From positions 62,001-126,000 of IMG/VR virus record IMGVR_UViG_3300025146_000011: a DNA stretch of 64,000 nucleotides; one strand, 5' to 3'. This stretch comes from a virus. The notes under the pieces were generated by a model, which was not told where the DNA came from, did not search any database, and was given only the letters and a program-made list of their open reading frames with translations. Numbering within the stretch: position 1 is the first letter of the stretch; the number at the start of each line of letters is the position of its first letter. Shown here piece by piece: positions 17,265 through 25,846 of this stretch. Both the position numbers and the translations under genes were made by a program.

Positions 17265-18149
17265 CTAAAACCGAACGCCTATGTATGCCATCGGCTCAAT
17301 ACCCGTGCCACTAAAGGGCACAGCAACACCTACGCCCACAAAATAATCTCTGTTCTTGTTTAGGTCTTTCGAGACACCTAAACCTACTGCGAGATCGTCT
17401 CCTCCTCGGCGTTTAATTAACATAGCATCATAATTAATTTTACCTACAAAAGGTATGCGACCTTCACCTACCGTATAGCTCATACCTTGTCCGTAGGTGG
17501 AATAAATAGCACTCCACCTACTGTGCTTAGTAGGTAGTTCTATTATCTCTGCCTTGGGCTTAACTATCGTCTCTATCTTAGTATTATTAACCTGTTCTCT
17601 AACTGCATCAGCTACGCTCTGTTTAAGTTCTCCTTTAGACATATCAGTAATTGGTTTTTTATCATCTTCTTTTGGTGTAATTTTAATAGGTTCTGCTTTA
17701 GCCACTGAGGATGCGTCTGTTGTAATCTTAACGCCTAATTTCTTCTTCTGATTGATTAGATTCTGGAGTAAACTAGATGCTTCTCCTAGTGGTATGTTTA
17801 GGGCTTTAGATAGTGCTTCTGTAGCTCCACGCTCTATTGCTGGTAAATTACCTAATGTAATATTGGGTGATGTAACTAGTGGATTATTGCCAGCTAATGC
17901 GGGTATTAGTATGTTAACTGGCGGTAATGGGTTATTAGATAGCGGTACTTTATCTGTGGGTCTATTGGCCATGGCTTGAAGTTGTAATGCAAGTAATTGG
18001 TTTTGTTGTTGTATAGGTTTTAGTATAAATAAATATCCCATTATAATAATACCTATGAGAATCAATATAACCCCTGTCATAGCTACTGATAGAGAAATAT
18101 ATCCTTCTGGTGGAGCCTTACTTCTTAAGCTGCGTTTTATAGTTCTCAC
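17265..18149 (-). CDS. Membrane-anchored protein with beta-rich C-terminus
   Basis: A 294-aa protein starting at GTG after AGGAGG, overlapping the previous stop by GTGA. One strong membrane helix lies at about residues 20-45 (VILILIGIIIMGYLFIL). The middle is Lys/Pro-rich and probably extended. The last 85 residues are beta-strand-like and end in IEPMAYIGVRF, reminiscent of outer-membrane barrel or phage lysis-accessory endings. Topology would place the C-terminus outside the cytoplasm. It could be a spanin-like or wall-spanning factor; I cannot assign it. Confidence 0.5.
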   Translation of the reverse strand: MRTIKRSLRSKAPPEGYISLSVAMTGVILILIGIIIMGYLFILKPIQQQNQLLALQLQAMANRPTDKVPLSNNPLPPVNILIPALAGNNPLVTSPNITLGNLPAIERGATEALSKALNIPLGEASSLLQNLINQKKKLGVKITTDASSVAKAEPIKITPKEDDKKPITDMSKGELKQSVADAVREQVNNTKIETIVKPKAEIIELPTKHSRWSAIYSTYGQGMSYTVGEGRIPFVGKINYDAMLIKRRGGDDLAVGLGVSKDLNKNRDYFVGVGVAVPFSGTGIEPMAYIGVRF

Positions 18150-18976
18150 AATATCGAACCTCCTGGTCCTTGAAATAAATGTCCTTGTTTAGTTTTTTGA
18201 TCTCGCACTTGGTGTTGTATTCGTTTCTTGTTGGTTTTTATTGGATTTTGTTCTGTTGGTGCAGGTAGTGATCGCATTTTAATGACTTCCTTTTGTTTTT
18301 CGTGTGCTATAGCACGATCGTGTATGAGTTGTTTCCGCTTGATCTCATACATCTTAAAATCTTCAACTGTCTCATATGTTGAAATGTCTTCTGCTGAGGG
18401 GCCACTGTATCCCAATCTGGATTCCTGTAGTTGTTCCTTTAAAGACGCTACTTTATCTAATTCTTCCTGATATTTCTTACGTGCTAGTCTTGTAGAAATC
18501 CAATATTGTCGATCCTGCGCTTCAGAACGAGTATATTTAATAATTGCACTAAGTTCGCTCTCACTTAGTGTTAAATATTCTGGTTTAATTCCAACAAGCG
18601 GATCTTTTGATACTACTAATTTGGACAAATCAGCTGGAGAAGTACTTAATGTGCCTTCTTGTAGCATCTCAGAAATAATACTTTTTCCATGTTCGATACT
18701 TGTCTCACCAGTGCCTGCTGCCTGAGATTGTGCTAGATTTTCTAAGAAACTTTGATTATATTCTGCGCCTATCCCCTTTCTCCCCAACCACTGCCGTAAA
18801 CCCCCTATGCCACGAGCATATCTAGCCTTATCTATAGAAGTAACTCCCAGTTTTTTCATGGCTGATGATGCTAAGGTTTCAATTGTAGCAAAAATTGCAG
18901 CTGGTCTAGTGGCTGCTTGGGCTTCTGCTTTACGTACTAGCTGTTGAAGGGCGTACTTGACTGGTGGTAATAACAT
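18146..18976 (-). CDS. Hypothetical protein, coiled-coil C-terminal half
   Basis: A 276-aa protein with no recognised family. The N-terminal half is Ala-rich and helical (QQLVRKAEAQAATRPAAIFAT). Residues about 160-250 are strongly charged and coiled-coil-like (KKYQEELDKVASLKEQLQESR), and the C-terminus is basic. It lies between the holin-like gene and the membrane protein gene and overlaps the latter. It could be a cytoplasmic partner of the membrane module. Confidence 0.45.
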   Translation of the reverse strand: MLLPPVKYALQQLVRKAEAQAATRPAAIFATIETLASSAMKKLGVTSIDKARYARGIGGLRQWLGRKGIGAEYNQSFLENLAQSQAAGTGETSIEHGKSIISEMLQEGTLSTSPADLSKLVVSKDPLVGIKPEYLTLSESELSAIIKYTRSEAQDRQYWISTRLARKKYQEELDKVASLKEQLQESRLGYSGPSAEDISTYETVEDFKMYEIKRKQLIHDRAIAHEKQKEVIKMRSLPAPTEQNPIKTNKKRIQHQVRDQKTKQGHLFQGPGGSIL

Positions 18977-18982
18977 ATATGT

Positions 18983-19399
18983 CTAAACTATATCTTCTTT
19001 AGTAAATTTATTTTTGTTTTCTTCTACTGCTTCCTCAACTGCAGTACTCACTACAGGATTTGTATCCTGTAGTTTACCTTCAAATTTCTCAATAAGACCA
19101 ACTAATAAGGTAAGATTAGCGGACTCTGCTATGGATTTAGCTTCTTCTAGAACTGTTATGGCAACTACTAAACTAGCTGCTAATATACCCACTTCCATGT
19201 AAGCGCCTAAACATAGAAATAATATAACTATAAGTATGCGTTGAACAAGTCTATCTAAGAAGTGAGATAGCTTACCCATTTCAAACTTACCGCTCTTACG
19301 CTGTTCTATAACGGTAACCAATAAATCAATCACACGAGTTAATATAAGCACTGTAAACATCCAACTATTTACTGTAATAATCTGCAGTATAGCAAACAT
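18983..19399 (-). CDS. Holin-4-like membrane protein
   Basis: A 138-aa protein with two or three membrane helices (residues about 1-30 and 48-85) and the pattern DLLVTVIEQRKSGKFEMGKL ... VLEEAKSIAESANL. This follows the phage holin family 4 (TcdE type) layout, with a conserved Glu-rich EExxSIxEN-like segment and an acidic charged tail. It would form membrane holes at lysis. It is 7 kb from the amidase, unlike a usual lysis cassette. Confidence is moderate because the match is by pattern only. Confidence 0.55.
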   Translation of the reverse strand: MFAILQIITVNSWMFTVLILTRVIDLLVTVIEQRKSGKFEMGKLSHFLDRLVQRILIVILFLCLGAYMEVGILAASLVVAITVLEEAKSIAESANLTLLVGLIEKFEGKLQDTNPVVSTAVEEAVEENKNKFTKEDIV

Positions 19400-19400
19400 G

Positions 19401-20297
19401 CTAATTACTTCCTTTTATTAAGTATTCAAACCCATTGTACTTCATCCATTCTTTAACATCATCTATTGGTATAGCTAATCCAGGTGATGCCCCATATTTA
19501 GCAACCATTAGCGCATCTATGATGCCTACTACTTCTCCCTTAGAGTTAACAAGCATACACCCACTGTTGCCTGGCGATATAGATAGATCTACTTGTAAGA
19601 AGTCGCTAAGTCCTATAATAGAATGCGTCTTAGCAACGTATCCTTCAGAATAAGAATGCTGTAATCCCAATGGAGATCCTATTGCCCTTACTATATCCCC
19701 AATCATTAATTTATTGCTACTGCCAAGCTTAACTGTTGGGATGTTAGTAGCATTGCTGTGTAGTAATGCTACGTCCATATACTTTGCTTTCCCTAATACT
19801 TTAAAAGGAGCATCGTACATTTGGTAGTCCTTATATAGCATATTGTTTGTTACCTTAATATCCCTACTTAATATCCTTGCATTAATTCCTGATTGATTAA
19901 TGGCTTCTTGTACCATATTCACTACGTTCTCCCAATCAACTACATGAAATGCTGTTAAGTAGACTGTACTTGAATTATCTGATTTAATTGCAAATGAAGA
20001 TCCTGTCCAGCGTAAGGTGATATTTACTGTCTTAGGAGATAGCTTTCGTGTGTTTACCTCTTTTATATCTAACTCTAATGTTGTAAGTTTTCGATTATAT
20101 AGACGCATATGTTTTTGTAATTTAGATTTTGAGGGCATACGATTGACCATAACTGGTACAACTATCTCATAGGTTATTTTTTGGGTGGCACTATCTAGTT
20201 GTTCATTGGTAGGTAATGTTTTAGGTAATTTAACATCATAAGATAGTATAAGTAAAAATGTTAGTAGTAGAAATACTAATATAGGTTTATTCTTCAT
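19401..20297 (-). CDS. Membrane-anchored trypsin-like serine protease
   Basis: A 298-aa protein. Residues 5-20 form a membrane anchor or uncleaved signal. LTAFHVVD (H118), YMDVALLH (D175) and SPGNSGC (S245) give the His-Asp-Ser triad and oxyanion loop of S1/DegP-like proteases, with VVGIIDA after the serine as usual. No PDZ domain is present; the protein ends soon after the protease fold. It is predicted to act outside the cytoplasmic membrane. Proteases of this type are uncommon in phages; the substrate is unknown. Confidence 0.78.
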   Translation of the reverse strand: MKNKPILVFLLLTFLLILSYDVKLPKTLPTNEQLDSATQKITYEIVVPVMVNRMPSKSKLQKHMRLYNRKLTTLELDIKEVNTRKLSPKTVNITLRWTGSSFAIKSDNSSTVYLTAFHVVDWENVVNMVQEAINQSGINARILSRDIKVTNNMLYKDYQMYDAPFKVLGKAKYMDVALLHSNATNIPTVKLGSSNKLMIGDIVRAIGSPLGLQHSYSEGYVAKTHSIIGLSDFLQVDLSISPGNSGCMLVNSKGEVVGIIDALMVAKYGASPGLAIPIDDVKEWMKYNGFEYLIKGSN

Positions 20298-20299
20298 AA

Positions 20300-20992
20300 C
20301 TATTTCCTCTCGATAATTAGGGATGCATAATTGTTTAGATGTTTACGTATAGCTTTTTCGTGAGCTATCATCTCCTTATATTTTATCCTGCACATATTGT
20401 CCTGTCTGAAGCAATACCTCGCTGTTGTTTCTGGTATATAGCAAAAATCATAGCGTTGGGCTAATCTACCCCACAGTTCCCAATCTTCATGATATTGGAG
20501 ATCTGAATCAAACTGGAATTGAGGGAATATATCTGTTCTATGGGCTATGGATATTACTGGTATATAATTGTTTATGAGAAATAGTTTTCTATCAAAAGGT
20601 CTTCCTGTTAAATTAAATATCCTGTTGGCTTCTTCTTGTATCCACTCACACTGCGTATAAGCTAAAGTACAATCTTTATGATCTTGAAAATGCTGTGTAA
20701 ATACATCTATGTGATTAGGCAAGTAAACATCATCGTCATCTAAGTATGCAACATGTGAAGTAGTAATTAATTTTAATCCTTCATTGCGAGCTCCAGCTAA
20801 TGTAGTCTTGTCTATGTTAATCCATTGTATTCTATTGTCTTGTCTTAGTTTACGAAGTAGTTTGTGGGGTCGCTGACCCCCGTTGTTAATTATTACCACC
20901 TTAAAATCCTGATTAGTTTGATTGACTATACTACATAAGGCTCGCTCAAGTAGTTGTTCTCTATTGTATGTAACCATTAAGATAGTTATCAT
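20300..20992 (-). CDS. GT2 family glycosyltransferase
   Basis: A 230-aa GT-A enzyme: VTYNREQLLERALCSIVNQT at the N-terminus, AGARNEGL for nucleotide-sugar binding, and YLDDDDVY as the DxD metal motif (around residue 90). EDWELWGRL is the usual acceptor or catalytic Glu-Asp region. It is the last gene of the glycosylation island and overlaps the preceding GT4 gene by ATGA. The sugar and acceptor cannot be read from sequence. Confidence 0.85.
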   Translation of the reverse strand: MITILMVTYNREQLLERALCSIVNQTNQDFKVVIINNGGQRPHKLLRKLRQDNRIQWINIDKTTLAGARNEGLKLITTSHVAYLDDDDVYLPNHIDVFTQHFQDHKDCTLAYTQCEWIQEEANRIFNLTGRPFDRKLFLINNYIPVISIAHRTDIFPQFQFDSDLQYHEDWELWGRLAQRYDFCYIPETTARYCFRQDNMCRIKYKEMIAHEKAIRKHLNNYASLIIERK

Positions 20993-21879
20993 ATGCTCAT
21001 GGCTCTCTCATATAAATCGGCTACGATATCCCATGTCATCATAGTTGCACCTATCTGATTCTTTAATGCGTGCTCTTTACGACTTAATTCTCCATGAGAA
21101 AGAAAGTCTTTAGCTAATTGATGCGGATCGTTTGATGTATAGATATACATTGGGTGCATCTCTAAGTAGTCTCTACGTAATTCGTGGTGATATAGTCCCA
21201 CTATGGGACGTGCTGCTAAAGCTGCATCTAGGATAGTCAGATATCCTCCTACGATTACTATAGAGTTAGATTGAATATATGGTGTTGGATCTGTAAAACC
21301 ATGATATACCATATTAATGCCTTGTATCATTTTACCATAGTAGGGTCCATCTCCGCAAATATCTACATGAAGCGCTTGCACCACTTCTATAAATTCTAGC
21401 ACCTTAGGGAATGCATTATCATCACTCAATCTTCCTACATAGGTATATGTACCACTATATGGTTTATATAATCCAGGCTTACCCTCTACAGCCCCATAGG
21501 TCACCAATCCCCATGGTGTTTTATAGTGTTGAGGTATGAAGGAACCTATATTAATAATTCCACTACATTTCTCTGCAAGTTGCTGACGCCCTACTACTGT
21601 ATCTCTATTTAAAGGATATGTACCCTCCCAACCATGGTAAACCATGGTCTTATGTATGTGAGGTGGGGTTTCTAAATATGAATAAAAGTCATGGAAAACT
21701 ACATGGGTATATTGCTTCCAGTTAATATACTGAGATTTATTATGATAGTGCCAGTCTACTTTGTGTCCACGGGTCTTTAACTTATCTGTAATCTTAGTGA
21801 TATGATGTTGTACTCCGCCTATGGGCACCGTATCATACGGTAGATTATAGTGATGTGATATAAAAGCTATATTGGCCAT
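20989..21879 (-). CDS. GT4-like (GT-B) glycosyltransferase
   Basis: A 296-aa protein. GGVQHHITKITDKLKTRGHKV at the start is the acceptor-side Rossmann fold of GT4 enzymes. TYVGRLSDDNAFPKVLEF opens the second Rossmann domain, and VIVGGYLTILDAALAARPIVG is in the place of the nucleotide-binding EX7E region, with the first Glu not obvious. It is shorter than typical GT4 enzymes (about 370 aa). It lies 2 bases after the pyruvyl transferase gene. Confidence 0.72.
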   Translation of the reverse strand: MANIAFISHHYNLPYDTVPIGGVQHHITKITDKLKTRGHKVDWHYHNKSQYINWKQYTHVVFHDFYSYLETPPHIHKTMVYHGWEGTYPLNRDTVVGRQQLAEKCSGIINIGSFIPQHYKTPWGLVTYGAVEGKPGLYKPYSGTYTYVGRLSDDNAFPKVLEFIEVVQALHVDICGDGPYYGKMIQGINMVYHGFTDPTPYIQSNSIVIVGGYLTILDAALAARPIVGLYHHELRRDYLEMHPMYIYTSNDPHQLAKDFLSHGELSRKEHALKNQIGATMMTWDIVADLYERAMSI

Positions 21880-21880
21880 A

Positions 21881-22948
21881 TTATATCTTGCCTTGAAGAG
21901 CTTGTCTAAGTGAGACGGAATGCAATTTACTATCTTCCCTTACTCTATCATATCCCTTACATGCATGTGATGAAGGAATTGACATAACTCTCTCTATTTT
22001 TTCTGATAGGAATTCTTGATCTAAAGGCATTCGTGTATGATCGCTTGATGTTCCGTCTCCAAACGGTATACTATAGAAATCTATTAGGGCCATCTCAGCC
22101 AGCTCATCCATCTTTGTGTGGTAGGCTATGGGTACGCATGGTCTACCAACAAGTATGGCTGATATCATAGCATGTAATCGCATAGGTACTATGCAGGTAT
22201 GTTCTTCGAATATATTAAACATCCTTTGATAATCATGTTCTTTAACCGTTAACCAATTAACTCTATGTGCGTATACAGAATTAAACTGTATGGCTTGTAT
22301 GCATTTCTGATCGCGTGAGTCATGAAAAGACATAACACTGACTTTTGTTTTCTTCTTAGCAAAATAGTCAACTGTTGCGGCTAATGTATGTATAAAATCT
22401 TCATGCCTAGTATTGTCATATCCAAAGAAGTCGGCCATAATAAACAGTATACCCTCTGGTTGGATGGTAGTATGAAGATTCATTTGTCTTTGAAGGACTA
22501 TGTCAGGAGCTATAATTATATCTCTGGTTACTCCTATTTGTCTAAGGCGTCTATATGACATCTGATCTCGCACCGTTACTAAGGTAGCATTTTGTATAAC
22601 ATCATAGATAATATCAGCACTGAGAGCTGTAGTTATTGGATTAACACCTATACCATAAAAGATAGCGGGCTTACCCTGATCTTCCATATATCTAAATGTT
22701 TCAAAAAAATTCTTAAGGATATTGCGCTGCGCGTCACCCACTACGCCACCAAAAATAACTGAGCCGTCTAATTCGTCTCGTGAGGTAACTCGTTTAAGAC
22801 CATATCTATTTACGATAGCATCACTGCAAGGAGAACATGCTGCAAATTCACACATAGGATTTATCTCTTTAAAATCTGCAATAACCTGATCGAGTAATAG
22901 ATTGTCTCCTAGATTACCATTTCCGCTATATGAAATAATACCGATCAT
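21881..22948 (-). CDS. Polysaccharide pyruvyl transferase (CsaB/WcaK-like)
   Basis: A 355-aa protein of the polysaccharide pyruvyl transferase family: GNGNLGDNLLLDQV at the N-terminus, FYGIGVNPI, VTVRDQMSYRRLRQIGV, APDIVL, and a C-terminal RLHAMISAILVGRPCVPIAY followed by K. Members add a ketal pyruvate from phosphoenolpyruvate to sugars; in Gram-positives CsaB does so on secondary wall polymers that bind S-layer proteins. Its place within glycosyltransferases suggests it finishes a glycan. Some family members lack this activity, so chemistry is inferred. Confidence 0.82.
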   Translation of the reverse strand: MIGIISYSGNGNLGDNLLLDQVIADFKEINPMCEFAACSPCSDAIVNRYGLKRVTSRDELDGSVIFGGVVGDAQRNILKNFFETFRYMEDQGKPAIFYGIGVNPITTALSADIIYDVIQNATLVTVRDQMSYRRLRQIGVTRDIIIAPDIVLQRQMNLHTTIQPEGILFIMADFFGYDNTRHEDFIHTLAATVDYFAKKKTKVSVMSFHDSRDQKCIQAIQFNSVYAHRVNWLTVKEHDYQRMFNIFEEHTCIVPMRLHAMISAILVGRPCVPIAYHTKMDELAEMALIDFYSIPFGDGTSSDHTRMPLDQEFLSEKIERVMSIPSSHACKGYDRVREDSKLHSVSLRQALQGKI

Positions 22949-22960
22949 ATTTACCCTCCT

Positions 22961-23902
22961 TTATTTCCTTATGTTATATAAAATGCCTTCTATATCACTT
23001 AGAATAATCTGTATGCGTTTATCATATGTGTGGTAATTAATTGTTCTTCTATATCCAGCGTTAGCTATTGACTGTGCTTCATCTGGATGCTGCATATAGT
23101 AATTTAAACGATCTATAAGGTCAGCTGCTGTTTGAAAAGTAGCTATCTCCCTACCTAGATCAAAGAACCTAGAGAGTTCTTGACAGAACTGTGTTAGTAC
23201 AAAACCACCTGCAGCTGTGAGTTCAAATAATCTACACTTCATAGCCGCAATACCATGTGGTTGATCAGTAAAAGATAAATTAATCTTAGTACGATTAATA
23301 ACCTGGTTTACATCTATCGGATCTAATCTATGTTTATCTGTCCATGTAGGAGACTTGGTTCCGTAACCACCCATTATTTGAAAATTGTATTTAGATAGGT
23401 GGTTACTTAATTTAGCTGAACGCAACATACTTTCTCGTTGCGTATATGGTGTACCAATAAATGATATATCAATTGTTTTGGGTGTATTGGGTAGTGGCTT
23501 ATAGACTTCAGGATCTACTCCAAACATAAGGTATTTAGATTGAATATTCATTTGATTATATGTAAAGGTAGAGGCTAGGTGCGTTGTATATACTAGGTGA
23601 TAATTGGAAGCTATCTGTTGAGAACGTTGTTGCTGGATAAAGTAAGGATCATCTATTTGCCAATTAATACGTACTATATTTGTATAAGCTTTTAGTATTT
23701 TGTTGTCTAAAAATTGACCATTGGGTACAACTATAAAGTCTGGCTTATATGTGTTGATTGTTTCTATTAAGTGTTGTTGTAATCTATGATCTTTGGCTGT
23801 TAAAAGAAAAGGTATAGCTCCTACCTGTTTGCTAAACGCTTTCCATATACTATGGAATAGGTTGCCTTCTAAAAGAGATTCGACTACTACAATACCACGC
23901 AA
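22961..23902 (-). CDS. CgeB-family glycosyltransferase
   Basis: A 313-aa protein. NWQIDDPYFIQQ, the YLMFGVDPEVYKP hinge and the C-terminal KCRLFELTAAGGFVLTQF ... HTYDKRIQIIL are typical of CgeB-like GT-B enzymes, which act in spore-coat maturation and in phage or wall glycosylation. The best start is TTG at 23902 with a weak Shine-Dalgarno (GGTAGG-like); no good ATG is near. It sits between a small unknown gene and the pyruvyl transferase gene. Confidence 0.75.
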   Translation of the reverse strand: MRGIVVVESLLEGNLFHSIWKAFSKQVGAIPFLLTAKDHRLQQHLIETINTYKPDFIVVPNGQFLDNKILKAYTNIVRINWQIDDPYFIQQQRSQQIASNYHLVYTTHLASTFTYNQMNIQSKYLMFGVDPEVYKPLPNTPKTIDISFIGTPYTQRESMLRSAKLSNHLSKYNFQIMGGYGTKSPTWTDKHRLDPIDVNQVINRTKINLSFTDQPHGIAAMKCRLFELTAAGGFVLTQFCQELSRFFDLGREIATFQTAADLIDRLNYYMQHPDEAQSIANAGYRRTINYHTYDKRIQIILSDIEGILYNIRK

Positions 23903-23924
23903 GATAAGTACCTACCAAGAGGGT

Positions 23925-24164
23925 TTAGTCTTTCCAACACCAGCGAGAGGAATGTTTTGGATTGCCGTTCTCATCAGTTAATAGCTTGAGGATGACATCT
24001 AACTTAGCTTCTATACGCTTCACTTGTTCTTCTGTTGCAAGTATTTGTACGTCATTATAATAGCTATCTGTCAATTTAATATTACTCATTACTATAGGTT
24101 TAGGTAACTCTTCGGAGCAATCTCCAATATGTGTGTAATTAGTATTGTCTTGCTTATCTATCAT
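23925..24164 (-). CDS. Small protein in glycosylation island, 79 aa
   Basis: No family recognised. The middle (ATEEQVKRIEAKLDVILKLL) is a short coiled coil typical of small oligomerising proteins, and the C-terminus ends in a Trp/Cys-rich SSRWCWKD. It lies in frame with tight spacing between glycosyltransferase genes, so it may be an accessory or scaffold protein for them. Confidence 0.45.
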   Translation of the reverse strand: MIDKQDNTNYTHIGDCSEELPKPIVMSNIKLTDSYYNDVQILATEEQVKRIEAKLDVILKLLTDENGNPKHSSRWCWKD

Positions 24165-24179
24165 ATTAGTAGTCTCCTC

Positions 24180-24992
24180 TTAACTCATATATGGTTTAGA
24201 TTCGTTAGGTAGCTTGGGATATGAGGGAGCGTACCCTCCGTTCTCTGCTAAGAACTTACTCCAGTACTTCACGAATGGTCCCTTACCCTGTACTAGAGCA
24301 CCATTAAAATGTTCTCTGTCCGTATGATCCATGTAGTGAATTATAACACTTTCTGGGCAATATCTAACATCATACCCTAGCATATTAACCATTAATCCAT
24401 AATGTGTATCCTGAAAATAGCTTGGAGGATTATCATACTCTTCACATATCCCGCCTATCTTATCAAATAAATCTCTTCGGTATATTCCAAATCCAGCGTA
24501 AGCATAGTTACCTGCTTGCTTCCAAGCAGGATTACTTAGATTGGATTGACATAAAGGTACTCTTGTGTCACCATTAGCGACTAGGTTCGCACCATGGCTC
24601 ATAATAGAATACCTGTCACCACGCAGTACTAGGTGAGCTAGGTGTCCTATCTTGTCATCTTCCTGCATTGCTTTAATACCATTACTTATCCAGCCTGGCG
24701 TAGCCATACAATCATTATTCATAAGAGCAAGGTGCTTACCTCGCGATAATCCTATTGCGCGATTATTACTTGTAGCATAGCAGTGTAGTTTGTCTTCAAA
24801 GATAAGCGTAGCGTTGTTGGAATAATGTTGTAATAAAAACTGTCGGCTACTATCCGTAGAACAAGCATCTACTATGATAAGTTCGTAGTCTACATCATTG
24901 GTATGTTGCAATATGCTATCTATACACTTCTTAAGTAATTGTACCCTATTGTGATTCATTACTATTATGCTTACTTGCGGGCTATATTGCAT
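24180..24992 (-). CDS. GT2 family glycosyltransferase (rhamnosyltransferase-like)
   Basis: A 270-aa GT-A enzyme. VSIIVMNHNRVQLLKKCIDS and IIVDACSTDSSRQF form the nucleotide-binding start, LALMNNDCMATPGWI holds the metal-binding NND in place of DxD, and AGFGIYRRDLFDKIGGICEEY with FQDTHYGLMVNMLGYDVRYCP is the acceptor side seen in rhamnosyltransferases. It overlaps the upstream GT4 gene by 22 bases. The sugar specificity is inferred only from family resemblance. Confidence 0.85.
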   Translation of the reverse strand: MQYSPQVSIIVMNHNRVQLLKKCIDSILQHTNDVDYELIIVDACSTDSSRQFLLQHYSNNATLIFEDKLHCYATSNNRAIGLSRGKHLALMNNDCMATPGWISNGIKAMQEDDKIGHLAHLVLRGDRYSIMSHGANLVANGDTRVPLCQSNLSNPAWKQAGNYAYAGFGIYRRDLFDKIGGICEEYDNPPSYFQDTHYGLMVNMLGYDVRYCPESVIIHYMDHTDREHFNGALVQGKGPFVKYWSKFLAENGGYAPSYPKLPNESKPYMS

Positions 24993-25846
24993 AAACCGTA
25001 TACCTCGTCAACTATTTTTATTATATCTTTCCATAAAAAATCTTGAACATGTTCAAAACCAGCATATCCATAGTACTTAGGTTTACTAAGACACTTATCT
25101 ATTTGAGTTATAGCATCTTTAATATTATCGTAAAGCATACCATCTATACCTTCACGTATTAGCTCTGCTGGCGCCCCACTCATACGTCTAGCTACAACTG
25201 GTTTATGCATAGCCCATGCCTCTAATATACTAATGCTAAATGTTTCAAGCTCAGAGGTAAGTAGATAAACACTACATCTACGAAGTAAATCTTGAGCTAA
25301 TGGAAAGGGTATGTTTTCACCCACGCAAGCTACATTACCATGTTTGGCTTGCTTTTCACAAACCTGTGGTAGGGTAGCCACAAACTTAAGATTTGGCACT
25401 TCGTTGGCTATATGTATTAGCTCCTCTGGACGCTTAATTGGGTCTAGTCTACCCAACCAAAGTACAAAAGGTTCATACACTGGTTGTATGTTGTAATTAA
25501 TGTCAGTGCCATTTGGTATAACAAAATCTATACGGAAGCCCTTCTGTTGAAGGGCTGACGCAAAACAATTAGATACTGTAAGATTAATAGGTGAATTTCG
25601 CAGGTTTTGTTCTACTATTTGGTTCTCACGTACAAAGTAATAGGGTGTGTCTTTAGTTATAATATTTAACCCATGACACGTATAAATATCTCTACGTAGT
25701 GATGACCACCCAGCGTGTACGTGTACTATGTCTGCGCCAGCAGGCGCATCCACTACTGTGTGTTTAGTATATCTTCTAATTGCATCTAGGTGGCGCAATA
25801 CACCACCACTAGCTATGGTTCTAGGAGGTAACAGACAAAGTTTCAT
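24971..25846 (-). CDS. GT4 family glycosyltransferase
   Basis: A 291-aa GT-B enzyme. ASGGVLRHLDAIRRY, DIVHVHAGWSSL and VIPNGTD define the first domain, while FVLWLGRLDPIKRPEELIHI and ETFSISILEAWAM (the EX7E nucleotide-sugar motif) define the second. All family hallmarks are present although the protein is shorter than usual. Translation is coupled with both neighbours by overlaps. Confidence 0.88.
   Translation of the reverse strand: MKLCLLPPRTIASGGVLRHLDAIRRYTKHTVVDAPAGADIVHVHAGWSSLRRDIYTCHGLNIITKDTPYYFVRENQIVEQNLRNSPINLTVSNCFASALQQKGFRIDFVIPNGTDINYNIQPVYEPFVLWLGRLDPIKRPEELIHIANEVPNLKFVATLPQVCEKQAKHGNVACVGENIPFPLAQDLLRRCSVYLLTSELETFSISILEAWAMHKPVVARRMSGAPAELIREGIDGMLYDNIKDAITQIDKCLSKPKYYGYAGFEHVQDFLWKDIIKIVDEVYGLCNIARK

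Noticed and set aside
24040-24080. TTGACA followed by TATAAT on the minus strand
   Set aside because: The spacing is only about 9 bases, too short for a sigma-70 promoter.
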